Shown here: piece after piece, positions 48,681-61,473 of the stretch | Position numbering within the stretch: position 1 is the stretch's first letter | How the letters are laid out: every line of letters begins with the position of its first letter | Source of the DNA: Gossypium raimondii | Taxonomy: Eukaryota; Streptophyta; Magnoliopsida; Malvales; Malvaceae | NCBI RefSeq assembly: GCF_025698545.1 | Contig: NC_068570.1 | Span: 868,001 to 932,000, forward strand | Reading direction: 5' to 3' | Length of the DNA: 64,000 nucleotides | The notes under the pieces: generated by a model | What the model saw: only the letters and a program-made list of their open reading frames with translations | Database searches by the model: none | Told to the model about the DNA's origin: nothing | Program-made: the position numbers and the translations under genes

Positions 48681-48914
48681 CAATTTTTTTTTTCCTGTTT
48701 GGATCCTCTCTTTCAAAACAGTTAATTTTGGTTACGGTGACACCGCAACTCTCCTTGGTTGGCGTCTGCCCTCGCGCAAAGGACGGTTGTTATTTCGAAT
48801 TGGCTTAAATACAAAATTGGTCCTCAAAGATATTATTTTTCTTACTTAAGTACCTAACATTTAAAAAAAAAACTGGTATCTAATATCTAAACTATTAATT
48901 TGAACTTATTTTAC

Positions 48915-49290
48915 TGTGATAAATCTAAAAATGACATATGAACTTTAGTTCGTTGTGTAATACTATATATGAACTTTGATTTCGTATAATTTTATACATA
49001 AAATTTTATTTTAATTTAATTTTCACGAATTACTAATATAATTATCGATACAACATCATTTTAAGTATACATATAGCAAAACCAAAAATTATATATATTT
49101 AATATGAAAATATATTGATGTATTTATTCCTTTAAATATGTATAATTGAACCAAAATTAAAGTTTTTTTTGTATATATTTGAATTGCAACCAACTTTCAT
49201 TTGTATAATTACAACAAATTAAAGTACATGTATTAAAATACACATTGAATCAAAGTCCATATACAGTTTTGAGATTTATCTCTATTTTAA
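48915..49290. repeat. Dispersed AT-rich repeat, family C
   Basis: It includes ATATGAACTTTGATTTCG and TATGTATAATTGAACCAAAA, as in the copies near 20640 and 45612. A second related copy follows at 49500-49805. Confidence 0.5.
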
Positions 49291-49809
49291 CTATATATAT
49301 ATGATACCAACTAATAAAAACGTGACATGTGAGCTGTTACATGCTCTTATTGGATGCCATACACTTTTGAGTAAAATTAAATGAAATTAACAACTTAAAT
49401 ACCACTTTTGATTAAAAAAATTTAGGTACGTAAATGAAAAATGATATAGTTTGAGGATCGATTTTATAAACATTTAGAAATTGATAAGCTTAAATTTTAG
49501 GAAAAATCTCAAAATTATACGTAAAGTTGGTTTCAATATGCAATTATACACATAAATTTTATTTTGATTCAATCATATACATTTAAAAAATACATCAATT
49601 TATTTTTATATTAGATAAATATAAATATATGTGTATCTAAAATATAAACATAAAATTATGCTATATAAATAATTGTGTTAATAATTTGAGGGAATTAAAT
49701 CAAATCAAAGTTTCATGTATACAATTACATATTAGACTAAAATTAATGTATAATATTAGACCAGAATTAATGTATAATTTATTTTTAATATTTTATATAA
49801 TTAGTAAAA

Positions 49810-51050
49810 ATTTCTCTGTCGTCATAAAAACTTTTATTATTCTTGATGTTGTTGGCGTTGGTTGTGGGTTGGATGTCCTTAACCAAATCAGAATCCGGAA
49901 ATCCTTCCTAATGCATATGGCACCAAAACCCGTTTACTATTACACTCTTTGACCTCGGAGCTTTTTAATTTTGATTTTAAAAATCAGGTTTTTTTCATTT
50001 ATATTTTAAAATAAAATAAAATACATGCCTGTTTCCTCCAACGTTGACTATATTGTAACATTCCAACCACTTATAGTATACTAAACTTGTCGGTCCAAAT
50101 ATGCATGTGAAAAGAAATAAGATCTTACTATTTAATTAAATTTAGAAAAGATCTTACTATATAATTATAGCGATCCCAAACAATAAAAGAAATACTTTTC
50201 ATTTGGATGCCTTATGAGGTACGTTTTATGATTGAACTCTTAAGTCTTAATCATAAAATTCAATACATTTAAACAAAGGCATAATTTTTTTATTCTATTG
50301 GGGTTATAAAATTTAAGTTGAGTTTCAAGCATAATAATCAATATTATTTAAAAATGATTACATAAAACAATTAAATTAAAATTTGAGATTTGAAGAATAG
50401 AATTTGATAAAAATAAGTATTAAGTGTAATTATAAAATATATTACATTTTAAAAAATAAAATGCATGTTTAAATATATACCATAAAACAAAAGAAAAATT
50501 CAAAAATTAATTTATATTCTAAGTTTATCTAACTATAAATTAAAATTAAGTATTTTTCTTGATGTGAATTAAAAATAATTATTTATTCATTATAAAAAAA
50601 TTATTTATTTAGATGTGGTAAAAGACGTAAAGATGTACTTTATTGGTTTTTTTTAATTAAAGATGTACTTTATTGTTATCATAATAATAATTCTTATTTA
50701 TTTATCAATAATAATAATTGTCTTCATATGGGGCGAAGAATCTTTCGTGGGCTGAGCGATTGATACACGTACATATGATTTACAGCAGGTTGTCGAAAAC
50801 TTAATCCAATCAAATTCACAAAACATAAAATTTAACCTTTTTAAGTAGAGCTAGAATCTAGTGGACTATTCTAGAATTAATCAACCTCTCGTTTTCAAGA
50901 CAAAGGACTTGGTCTTTTGTAAAAACTTTAATGACTCTCAATCTCACTTTCTGGGCGAAATAATGTTGTCAATTCTTTTTTCCCTTCGGAAAACAGACAC
51001 AAGTAAAATCAAAGCAAGCCAACTAGGATAACCCATGGTTAGTTTCATCC
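49810..51050. other. Intergenic, AT-rich, nothing recognised
   Basis: There is no coding signal and no clear member of the dispersed families. A duplicated AAGATCTTACTAT word occurs near 50118-50160. Confidence 0.5.
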
Positions 51051-51063
51051 AACAAGAACTTCC

Positions 51064-51069
51064 CACGTG
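51064..51069 (+). promoter_or_regulatory. G-box CACGTG upstream of the NAC gene
   Basis: A perfect CACGTG lies about 55 bp upstream of a TATAAAAA (51121-51128). G-boxes bind bZIP and bHLH factors and are common in stress- or light-responsive plant promoters. Function is inferred. Confidence 0.4.
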
Positions 51070-51120
51070 CTGGCATGTTGTTGCTTAATGCTTAACTAGG
51101 GGTTTATTCAGGTTTTTGCT

Positions 51121-52260
51121 TATAAAAATTGAAGGATTTAACGTCGTTGGATAGTAGTACTATTAGAAGAGAGTGGGTGATTAAAGGAAACAAAGCAAGG
51201 CAGGCCGGCTCTCAACTCTCTCTTCCTGTTGCTCGTCTTAGAAGTTGGTATAAGGATTTTCCAATTTTCTTCTCCTTTGTTCATTATTGATCGGTGATCA
51301 GTGTTTCAACTGAATATATAATTTGTACGTGTAAAATCAGCTGAAATTATAAAAACCAGTTAGCTCTGTTTGGTTGGTCAGAAAAGGATGGAAAAGAAAA
51401 GAAAGGAAAAGAAAAGAAAGTGGAAGACTTTTCTTTTCAATATTTTCTGGGTGTTCTTTTTTTCAGTAGTGTACGTTAAATCAACCAAAGTCGCTGAATT
51501 ATGGAACTCGAAAGCTAAAATATACTGATCTTTTTTTTTTCTCCCCTCTCCCCCTTCACTCTATTGAAAAACCAAACAAAGTAATCAATCATAGCTTGCA
51601 GCTGATCAATTTTGTTCCTTTGATTTTTCTTTTAGCTGATTGAACGCAGGCATCCAGCCGCTTAACTCCTTCATACAGTGAGGTAAGCATATGTCCTTGG
51701 TTCCCCTCCTTAAAAAAGAGTTATATATGTGCAATTGTTTGATTGTGTTTATGCTGAAAAAAACTTTCCCCTCATTATTTTTGAGAAATAATTCTATCTG
51801 AATCAGAATATATCAAACGGGGGAAGAAAGAAGCTCCCCATGATTAAGATATATTGATTAAATCTAAAAGTTTTGCCTTAAAATAATTAGTCCGATTTTA
51901 TCCTTTTCTGTGTCAATATTATCTGGATAAATTTTGGTGTTCCATTGCGCCCTTGGAGTTAAAAGAAAAAATAATTTAATTGGTTGCTTGGTCTTGGTCT
52001 ATTCAGAGATGTTCATTATCAATCAACAAAATGGATAGCCTTGAAGGATTCTACATGATTTTATATGTGCATATAATTTATCATCTACTAGTCCTTTTTG
52101 CGAATTTTCAGTTTAATGTATTGTTATTTGTTGATTAGTAGTACAAGCTTTGATATCCACTAGCTTCAAAGGCCTTCCTTTTTATAGTTGCACCCCATAG
52201 GCTATAAACTCCTTGGTGATGTGTTTTTTTTTTTTCGTCTGAAATCAGAATCAGATCACC
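51121..52260 (+). other. Probable promoter end and spliced 5' UTR of the NAC gene
   Basis: A TATA-like TATAAAAA lies at 51121-51128. A possible 5' UTR exon ends at about 51681 (ATACAGTGAG|GTAAGC) and an acceptor lies at about 52248 (GAAATCAG). The leader then runs AATCAGATCACC into the ATG at 52261. An in-frame TGA upstream of that ATG in the genomic DNA supports it as the first usable start. Confidence 0.45.
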
Positions 52261-55204
52261 ATGAACGCTTCAGCAGCTTCCCTATCTGCGTGTATTGCTA
52301 TCACCAGCACTAATGAAGAGCTCTTTATCGGTCTCAACAAATTGACTAGTGGCTCTCCTCTACCGTGCAATGTTATCGAAGTAAATCCTTACAGCTTCGA
52401 GCCCGAATACTTACCAGGTAAGGACCATTGTTTTTGCCATAACTTACCAATAAATTTGCTATAATCTAACAAATTGCATCATTAGGAACAAATAAGCATT
52501 TCTCTTTCTGACTCTTTGTTTCAATTAATGTCTCTTTCGGAAAATGATAAGGTTTTGTTTCTATTATGCCATCAGTGGACTATCACTTTGTCTGCCACTT
52601 GAAGATAGATGTATGTTCAATATATGTGCTATGCATTAAACATATCCTCATTCATGCCAACTATGATGCAAGAAGATCAATCTCTGATCTTACTTAATTA
52701 CTGTATGCAGATGATATGTGGTTTTTGACTAGCTCAAATGATAACACTGATATGGAACATGGCCTCTGGAAGGTCAAGGAGGAGGCCCGTGAAGTCTTCT
52801 CAAACTCTGATATTATCGGTTGGAGAACCACTCTTGCGTACTACAAGGGTCAAGTCTCTCATGAACGTAATAGTAACTGGGTGATGCAAGTTTTCAGCGC
52901 AACTCAAAAGAGATTGTGCGACGAAAATGCAAACAAGGTACTTTACTAAAACAGAATGTCCTACAAGCTTACAGTTTAATACATTTGTTCTATTTCAGTT
53001 ATCAACTCAACCTGCCAGTCATTAGCCGGTCTGGTTGGATAATATGCAGGAAACCATCTCTATGTGTAGAGTTTTTCTTGTTCCGAGTGACGAAATGCAG
53101 GAGAAAGTGTCTAGTGCTCGTATTGGCACTGAAAATCATTTACCACAACCTCCTATTCTGGAGGCTAACTGCGGTACGGGAATAGGTTCCTCGAGCAACC
53201 ATCAGGTATCTCATCGTCTGCACACTTACTTTTCTTTGGTCAGTTTACATAAGTCTTTCAAGTTGAAGGCTTATTCCACCAAACTATCAATTTGGACATT
53301 TTGCTTTAACGTCGAATATATCAAAATCACCAAAAACATCATGAAGGTGCCCCTAAGACATGAATTATTTATAGCTTCTTAAGTTGTGAATTGTTCATAG
53401 TCTGGCTGAAGTTCAACCGTGGTTGATTACAATGTAAATTTTTGTCTTAAGGTTAAAAAAACTGGACCGAATTACTTTCAGAAACTAAAAATCGAATAGT
53501 TTGAGTCTTAGGATGTCATCTAAGATCGATTAGATACCACTAGACAACTAAATGCATCTCATCAACATCTTTGAATAATTAAGTTCTGTTGCTGTTCTGT
53601 TTGTCTATTTGAGGTGTAGCCATTACTTGTAGGTGAACAAGCATGATGAGAAAGAAGGATTGGCTATTGCAGGGACAATTCCCGTTCCAGAGCATCAAGA
53701 TGAAAATGATGTTGGAATGGATTGTTTCACAGATGCTTATATTGATTCTTTTTCACGTGGTGACTTTCTGGAAATGAACGATCTCGTCAACCATGTATCT
53801 TCTTCGAGTTCCGGTAATTCAAGCGCTCCAAGCATGTCGTCAGATGAATGTTTCGACTCAATGGCTTTCTTACAAGATCTAGATCAAGACCTAGTTTTGG
53901 AACAGAATGACATGGGTAAAAAGCTTAATGTCTCTGCATCCAACAGGTTGGACGAGGTGGTTTTGGTTCCGGCTGCTTTAGGTATGTCAACTTTTCTGAC
54001 TTATTTCATTACTTGACAACCATATTCGTAGTTTAGTTCCGTAGACAATATTTACTACTCCTAGCATGTCATTTTATGTCCTATTATATGCCGTTACTGG
54101 TGAGATATGGTATCATGATATAGCCATGCATGAAAACTACAAGGGGAGGGCGAAGGTTTTGATGGTATAAAAGGAATTATTTCTTTAGGTCCTTCAAATT
54201 TTATTTTGTATGATCGTATAGAGACCTTTAAATTGTCAAGTTAAGACTAATAAATAGACCCTTAAATTTTATTTTCGGTCAGTTAATCTTCTATTGATTT
54301 GGGTGGTATTTATTTAAAGATCCCATAGGGCGAAGCCAGAAAATTGCTTTAGAGGGCCAAAAATAAATAATAAACTTTTGGAGGTCAAAGTATAATTTTT
54401 TCATTATACAAACTTATAATTTGACAAAATTTAAAGGGCTTCTATAACAAATTTATCTTGGGGAGGCAAGGCAACTCCTTGCACTATCCTCGCCTCTGAT
54501 ACTGTAGAATCCTTTTAAATCAACGGTTAAAATAAAAATATAGAAAAAAAAAATCAATCCAGTGTTGATCATGCCACGTACAATTTGCATTGAGATTGAG
54601 AAATGTGAGTTTATCTTCTAACAAATTCAACAGGTTTCAACGTTGATTTCCAAAGAAAAACAACTTTTGCTAACAATTTTCAATTTTTTTGACGGGACTT
54701 GATTAAACGGCTATAGTTTTTTTAGTTTTGTCTTATAACCACAGTCGTTGATTTAAAAAGGATTTCACAAGATCTCACTATAATAAGATCTCATCTTAGA
54801 TGTTACCATCAATTTGAGTTATAAAAAATTACAGATTGTTGTCATTACAAGTCGAGATCATTTCGGGTTTTTAGTCACTTCAAGCTTTGAATCATTTCGA
54901 GTTATTTGTTCAAGTAATTTCGAGTTGCTTTTTCAGAACATTTGAAGTTGGGTCAGTTAACTTGTGTATGCGTTATTGGTTTCTTGCAGGATCTGTTGTT
55001 AGTATTGAAGGCAACGATTCGTCTAGTAATGAATTGTTAAAAACCACTAGCTCTGTACCTAATTCAGCTAATAACAATGAGATCTCAAAGCATGCTATGG
55101 GGAACCAAAGGGATGAAGGTCCATCATCATCATCATCTGTTAAACCGAAATCTAGTAGAATGAAAGAGCTTCGAAAGAAGTACTTATGCTTTATGCCATT
55201 TTAG
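52261..55204 (+). CDS. Divergent NAC-domain transcription factor
   Basis: Exons are 52261-52417, 52711-52937, 53050-53205, 53633-53981 and 54990-55204. They have GT/AG borders and matching phases and give 367 residues. The second exon has a clear NAC core: DDMWFL, HGLWKVKEEAREVF, IIGWRTTLAYYKGQ and SNWVMQVF, and the third has SMCRVFLV. The first NAC subdomain is unusual. The common LPPGFRFHPTDEEL block is reduced to ITSTNEELFIGLNKL before GSPLPCNVIEVNPY. NAC proteins bind DNA as dimers and regulate development and stress responses. The C-terminal part (from about 180) is acidic and Ser-rich, with DFLEMNDLV, typical of an activation region. It ends in a basic SSRMKELRKKY without a membrane helix. 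I could not assign a subfamily. The intron before the last exon carries a dispersed element. Confidence 0.85.
54325..54505. mobile_element. GGGCGAAGCC-type non-autonomous element in a NAC intron
   Basis: It begins TAGGGCGAAGCCAGAAAATT and ends TGCACTATCCTCGCCTCTG. The ends are loosely inverted, and the inside has GGAGGTCAAAGTATAATTTT as in related copies at 24555 and 62514. Confidence 0.5.
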
Positions 55205-58200
55205 ATCTCAGAGGTATGTGATTTTTTTGTAAGATATTTAAATTATGAGTATCACAAGTGTAGATTAAATTATAACTCTCACCTAGCTCTTAACAAGCTA
55301 AGCGAATTATTACACTATTATCATATTCAGTGTGTAGATTTTTACTGTTATGTATTACAGCCTTATTCAAAATCAGGGCCTAAACAAAAATGAATGAAAC
55401 TTAGCATTGGTCCCCATCTTCAATTTTCTTATTACATTTTCTAGAAACCACTAGATTTTATATATTTACAATTAACTCTCATAAACCTAGTTGGAGTGAA
55501 TTACTGTTAACTCATACATCACAAATCGGACTGCCCCTGTAATTTGAACCCCTAAAGTGAATTTCAGAATAAACACTTACGGTGAGTTTGGATGGGCGGT
55601 GCGTTTACTTGCGGTTAGTGTAAAAACAGCGGTGGCGGTGAGACTAGACACTGTAGCGTGAGACAAAAAGTAAACTAAACGCACCGCACCCAATCGCCCA
55701 TCCAAACCCACCCTTAGTACCATTCAGCCAGTTGATCTAATAAAAAAATAACTCGAATTCATTTAATTTAAACTCAAAACAATTTGAACACAAAATGACT
55801 TGAATTTTAAGTGATCAAAATTCAAAATAATTTCAATTCATAATGGTTTAACTTGAAAAACCTAAACTTCAAATTTGAATATATTGAACTTAAAATAACT
55901 TAAATTTAAAATCGATTTGAGTTAAAATTTAATTTTACCTAATAATCATATAATCCACCTCATAATCAACATTCGTTGATGTTGAAATTCACACACGATA
56001 ACCGCACATGATTGGACTCAAAAATCTACCTATAAAATTGTGCATGGCAAGTTTTGAACTTAGGTACTAAAGACTTTTGGCTTTTGTCTTTGACAATTGA
56101 GCCAATACCTCATTGACTATTGTAATGATCTAAACGATACAGGTTCAAACACACTTAAATGCGTAATATCTTTCATTTTATGGATTAAAAGTTATACCTT
56201 ATAGTAATATAAAATATTAGTTTGAAAATATTTATCTTTTTATATTTTAATATGTCTATAATAATACATACTCACGAAGAAGATGGTAATATTTAAACTC
56301 AACAAAAATCACATTTAATTTTATATTAATCTTTTTATAAATTTGTTACATAATTTTTTTCTTCCAATTTATAAATGTGTCATAACCTTATAATTTAAAA
56401 AGGCATAATGATAAATATAACCCTCAATATTTACATCTTTTGTCAATTTAGCTTTTATTCTTCTTCTTTTTTTTTAGCTAAATTTGACCATCAAACTTTC
56501 CAAAAAAGTCTAATCGTTGTTTTTAACAAAATACTAATTAAAACATTAAATTTTCAAACATGACAATCTATGTGTACTTCATGCTGTTTTATTTAAACTT
56601 TTTAATTTTTATTTTATTTTTAAATATTTCTATAATTTTAAAATATTTATTGACGTGACATATAACATCATTAAAAGAATAGCTCAGTTAATATTTTGTT
56701 TAAAAAATTAAGATCAAATTTAATTAAAACAAAATAAATATCAAATTAATAAATATATATATATTGGAATAATTTAAAAAAAAAAAAAAACCCTCAATAC
56801 CCAACAACCGCTTTAATTAAAAAGAAAATCTTTGCAACCTACTAAAGCTAGCTATTGTGTTTTCAAAGCTTACCCTAAATAAACAACAGCCTACCGACAA
56901 GAAAATACTAGTGAAGCTCATTTTACCTACAACGACCACATGTCTGCCCAAATTTTATTTATTCCTTCTCTATTTTTCCTTTAAAACTAAATGCTCCCTC
57001 AATCCACTTCCATGTTAGGTCCATCTGCCAAATTTCTTCTCAATTTTGTACCTCTAAATCTCAACAAATATCAAACACATATTCCCATTTATCTCTCTCA
57101 ATTTTGACTTAATTTGCGACTTTAGTTCCACCAATTTCAAACCTTAAACTATTCAAATTTAAAATAATGAAAAAATACAAATAAATGAATTTAGAAATTA
57201 TTTTGTTATTGGGGTTTGAATTTTTTTTATCAAATTCGGGCCTGGAACTTCGTAATTGTTTTCACATTGAGGCTTGAATTATTTTCTAAATTAATCTTTC
57301 ATATTTCCTTCAAAATCCTGAATTTCATGAACAACTTGAAATGATTCGACTAAATGAACTTAGTAACTATTCTTACATTAGAGTCTGAACTTGGCAATTG
57401 TTTCTACATCGAGGCTTGAATTTTTTTTTCAAATTAGTCTTTGATATTTCCTTCAGAATCCTAAAGTTTAGGGCCTAATGTAGAAACAATTGTCAAGTTC
57501 AGGTACTAACTTAGACAAAAAAAAGTGTAAGCCTTAATGTAGGAACGGACGCCTAGTTCAAACCCAAACGTGAGAATAATTGACAAGTTTAAGACCTGAC
57601 TTAGATAACAATAAAAAAAGAATAATAATTTAACCCAATAAATAACTCAAATGACCTAAACATGTAATAACTCAACCCCAAGTTGATCTGAATTAAAATG
57701 ATTCAAAAAATTTATAACCCAAATTGACGTGATCCAAATTAACTTAACCGGAAACCATCCCAACCTATATAAAAATTAACTCTAATTCAAGGTCGATCAT
57801 GACACTGACTCAATAATAAATTTGTATAGATTTCAAGTTGATGCTCATAAAATTTAAGATTCGATCTCTATATTTTAGACCTCTTTTCTTTTTATTATTG
57901 TAATGTAATGGCTTAATTGCATAAAAAAAAATCCGAGTAAAGCATAAAACAAAGAGATGATCCACAAACATTGAATGAAAATAATCTGGGTTAGTGGGCA
58001 GAGTGGTGTTGTAGTAGTTACACAGTGTGGAGCCCCAATGTCCTGTCTGCTTTTCCTATCACGCCTTGTCATTTGCTCTTTTGCTTCCATTTCACATTTT
58101 GCTTTGCTCTCCACATTCGTTCATATTATACATGAGATAATCTCACTTTTGATACCTATACTTTTATAAAATGTTCAATGTGGTACATAGACTATCAACA

Positions 58201-59640
58201 TGTGCTTTGGAGTTAATTCCAACAGACATCCCCAAACTATGACCGTCATTTTAAATTGGTTCTTAAACTTTAAAATGTTCTATTTGAATCCCCAAATTAT
58301 GAATGTTATATCAATCAGGTTATTTCTTCGTTAAAACAGTTGATTTAACTGTTAAATGACATGTCAAATATTATATAGCTCAATTTAAAATGAAAAATTA
58401 AAAATAGAATGTTGTCGATAACTTTTAAAAGTAAAAAGAAAAATAAAGTAAAATTGGAAAAAAAAGAGTGAATGATAAAGCTTTAGTAAAAATTTGAAAA
58501 CCTCAACACGATATTTTTAAAACATTCATTTTTGCAATACTCTTTTTTTTTACAATTTTCATTTTAAATTATGATAAATAAGATTTGACATGTCATTTAA
58601 CGATTAAATTAGCGCTTTAGTAATGGAAGGACCTAATTGATATAACCTCAATAGTTTGGGGATGTAATTAGATTGATTTGAACTTTAGGGATTAATTTAG
58701 AATAAGGCTAATAGTTTGGGTGTTTGATTAAATTAACTCTTTGTTTTATTATGGTACTTGTATTTTTGTAAATTGTCCAATGTGATATATGTACTTTGAA
58801 AACGTCCAATATGATACATGAACTATTAATATGTGTTTTATAATATGGAAGAAAGAAAAGAGAAGATGACAAAAATAGAAAGGAGAGCGGACAAAGATCA
58901 TCAACAACCGGCACGAGGTCGGTCACACCATTGGTTGAAGGAGACTTAGGGTTTGAAAAGAGAAGAGAAAAAAAAAGTTTTTTTTTGATAAATTTGATAA
59001 CTATTAGAGTCCTAATGATCATTGTCAGTCGTTTCTTGCATTTTTTTTTTGTTACTTATGCTTCATGAAAATTAATATTTTCAAAATTAGATTGATGGTT
59101 GAACTGGTTAAGCCACTAGTTCGTCAGTCTAATTGGTTCATATGTTTCGATTAAATAAATTATTAAAAACTATAAAATAAAAATATTAGACATCTGATTC
59201 AATCGCCTGGTTCAATCGGTTTTTGTCCAGTTCATACCAATTTTCAAATTAATCAATTCCGTGCCCTTCTTCAAATCGATATTCCGGTCCAATTCAATTC
59301 AAATAATCTTGATGAAAACTCATATATTTTCTACCTGCTTTTCAGAAATGAACATTTTTTTTACACATACAAAAACAACAACAACAATGACAACGATAAC
59401 ATACCATTGATATTCACAACGTATCAACCTCTAACGATGAAAGTATACCGTCGCAAAAAATGAACACAAAAAAAAAAAAAAATTCCTTTGTCCGCACATA
59501 ACGATGCCATTGTACTACTAAATTTGTGTTTAGTCTAAAAGATTATGCCACTGCTAATCTCTCCCGCCAAAATAAAAAAGCCTTTCGCTTTTGTTTGATT
59601 AAACTCCATTATTATTAGGTCACTATTAATTTAATTTAAT
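55205..59640. other. Intergenic downstream of the NAC gene
   Basis: The first few hundred bases probably hold the 3' UTR. An inverted pair flanks 55580-55715: GTTTGGATGGGCGGTGCG at the left and its near complement at the right, a hairpin-forming MITE-like element. A family-E repeat lies at 56400-56760. Palindromic repeats lie at 57190-57610 and 58140-58830. A GC-richer island at 57985-58115 has an unrecognised minus-strand open frame. A monomer of the 170-bp repeat lies at 59095-59290. Confidence 0.5.
55580..55715. mobile_element. Short hairpin MITE (hAT-like ends possible)
   Basis: The left arm GTGAGTTTGGATGGGCGGTG and the right arm GCGCC/CACCCAATCGCCCATCC-like sequence ending AAACCCACC are inverted copies. 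The centre has GCGGTGGCGGTGAGACTAG and CACTGTAGCGTGAGAC. It is about 135 bp long. The GGATGGG...CACTGTAGC composition is familiar from small hAT-type plant elements, which is inference. Confidence 0.6.
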
Positions 59641-59641
59641 T

Positions 59642-60017
59642 TAGGGTAAACTATAAAAATAATCATTTATATTTGAAATGTTACGTTTTAGTCACTTACA
59701 TTATCGTTTTGCTACGAAGTGGTCATTCTACCGTTGAACTCCGTTACCTCCCTAACGGCAGTCCTATGTGGCAGTTCAAATGGATTTTAAATGTTAACTT
59801 GAATATCCAGTTGTTAGGATGAAAATAGGTTTTTAATTAAATAAATTTAATTTGGACTGCCACGTAGGACTGCCGTTAGGAAGGTGGAGCTTAACGGTAG
59901 AGTGACCACTTTGTAACAAAACAATAGCGTAAGTGATTAAAATATAACATTTCAAACATACGTGACTAAAATGTAATATCAGACAAACAAAAGTGACTAT
60001 TTTTGTAGTTTACCCTT
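59642..60017. mobile_element. 376-bp MITE with long terminal inverted repeats
   Basis: The left end GGGTAAACTATAAAAATA and the right end TATTTTTGTAGTTTACCC are inverted. The match extends inward through CTACGAAGTGGTCATTCTACC and its partner GGTAGAGTGACCACTTTGTA. Both arms contain a CTAACGGCAGTCCTA-type word. The flanks TTTAATTTA and TTTAATTAA agree at eight of nine positions, which would fit a 9-bp Mutator-type target duplication, but the area is AT-rich. Confidence 0.75.
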
Positions 60018-60179
60018 TAATTAATTAATTAATTTTTTTTATTCTTCACTTATTTGAACGATTCGGTGCTCCCATGCTTATAATAATCACTGTCGGATCA
60101 AATCCATACAATCAACTTCTTATCCAATTAATCAACGGCTCTCATAAATGCTCGAGGGCATATAATAATAATGGGTTAA

Positions 60180-60626
60180 TTTCGCAAGACGTCCCCTTGG
60201 ACCAGATATTAAAAATGTAAAATCAAATTTACTCTCTATCAATTTCAAAAGTAAGCAATTAAAGACAATTAATCGCAAGATTAATGTTTTTTCGTCAATT
60301 GTACATGTTTTTTTATTGGTAAAATAATAAATTTGGCCCTTAAAGTTGATACATTCTGTCAATTTGGTCTTGATTTAATAAATTTAACCTGCAACATTTA
60401 CGCATTCTGTCAACATTGACACAAAACATATAAACATCAATGGCTAAATTTGTTATTATACCATTAAAAAATATTTACAGTTGAGGAAAAACATTAATGT
60501 CATGATTAATTGTCTTTATTTGCTCACTTTCGAGATTGATATGGATTAAATAGCTCTCATTTTTTTTGAGAGAGACTAATTTGCTTAATATCGAAATCGA
60601 AAGGGACTAAAGAGGTTTTTTACCAA
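60180..60626. mobile_element. MITE-like element, family F
   Basis: It shares CAATTTCAAAAGTAAGCAATT and GAGAGACTAATTTGCTTAAT with the METTL4 intron copy at 40192-40672, and ends AGGTTTTTTACC. The minus-strand open frame 60132-60362 lies inside it and is not a gene. Confidence 0.6.
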
Positions 60627-60636
60627 CAAAGTTCAT

Positions 60637-60725
60637 ACATGGCATTTGCACATGATGGGACTCAAACATGGGTGTTTAAACCTTAACTATCAATGCTAAG
60701 GCCTTACCAACAATATTATAATTGA
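60637..60725 (-). mobile_element. SINE-like element (tRNA-derived), minus strand
   Basis: On the minus strand it reads TGGTAAGGCCTTAGCATTG...AAACACCCATGTTTGAGTCC, with a B-box-like GTTTGAGTCC and an A-box-like TGGTAAGGCC. It is similar in design to 61474-61640 but diverged. Confidence 0.45.
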
Positions 60726-61473
60726 ATCTTCAAAGTATCAATATAATATCAATTATGTTTTTTTCGTCAATTTAGTCACTAGCTCGGGTGTTAAATGTTA
60801 GTTCAAATATAAACACACGTAATTAGATTGTAAATGGATTTTTAAAATTACCTAAAATATTAACAACCCAGTCTATTTTTAAAATGTCATATATAAATTT
60901 GTCCATATACTAAGTAAACACGAGTTGCAATTTTTAAATATGTCATCTCCGGTGTTCAAACACAAAATTTTTTCGGAATTAATATATACGGAGATATCTA
61001 AACTTAATAATTTGTACTTACTCGGTACCTAAACTTTCATTTTGACCCGATTGATACCTAAACTTGAAAATCATAATCCAATTTAATACTTTTCTTAAAT
61101 ATATGACTAACACCATTAAACAAAGTTCAATATTATAATGATAAAAAAATCATAGGCGAAAATGGATTGACGGTAGCTAGAGTCCCACGTCTCATCTTGA
61201 ATGGACGGATGTGATCCACCCATTGTGGCGGGAAAATAAAGTGAAAGAAGAAAGGGTTATTTAAACTAGCATTTTTTAATAAAAATAACATACATATAAT
61301 ACAAATATCTTAATATATTGAAACTTTGGATTAATTGCAATGAATGTCCTCCAATTATGACTCATATTTTAAATTGATTACAAATTTCAAAACATTTTAA
61401 TTGGATATTATATTATTCATTTAGGCGTTAAATATTAACTCAAATCTAATGTCGAGCATACTTAAAACACACA

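Larger units (their letters stand above)
47400..48800 (+). promoter_or_regulatory. Promoter-like region with leader intron and no recognisable coding body
   Basis: A GC-richer stretch at 47400-47460 contains CCACGTCATATC. A TATA box (TATAAATA, 47557-47564) lies about 30 bp before a CT-rich leader, and a strong donor (GCTGA|GTAAGTC) sits at 47608/47609. The following T-rich intron-like DNA has three imperfect direct repeats. This arrangement resembles promoters of highly expressed genes with leader introns, such as polyubiquitin genes. No ubiquitin or other coding sequence follows before the NAC gene at 52261. Confidence 0.4.
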
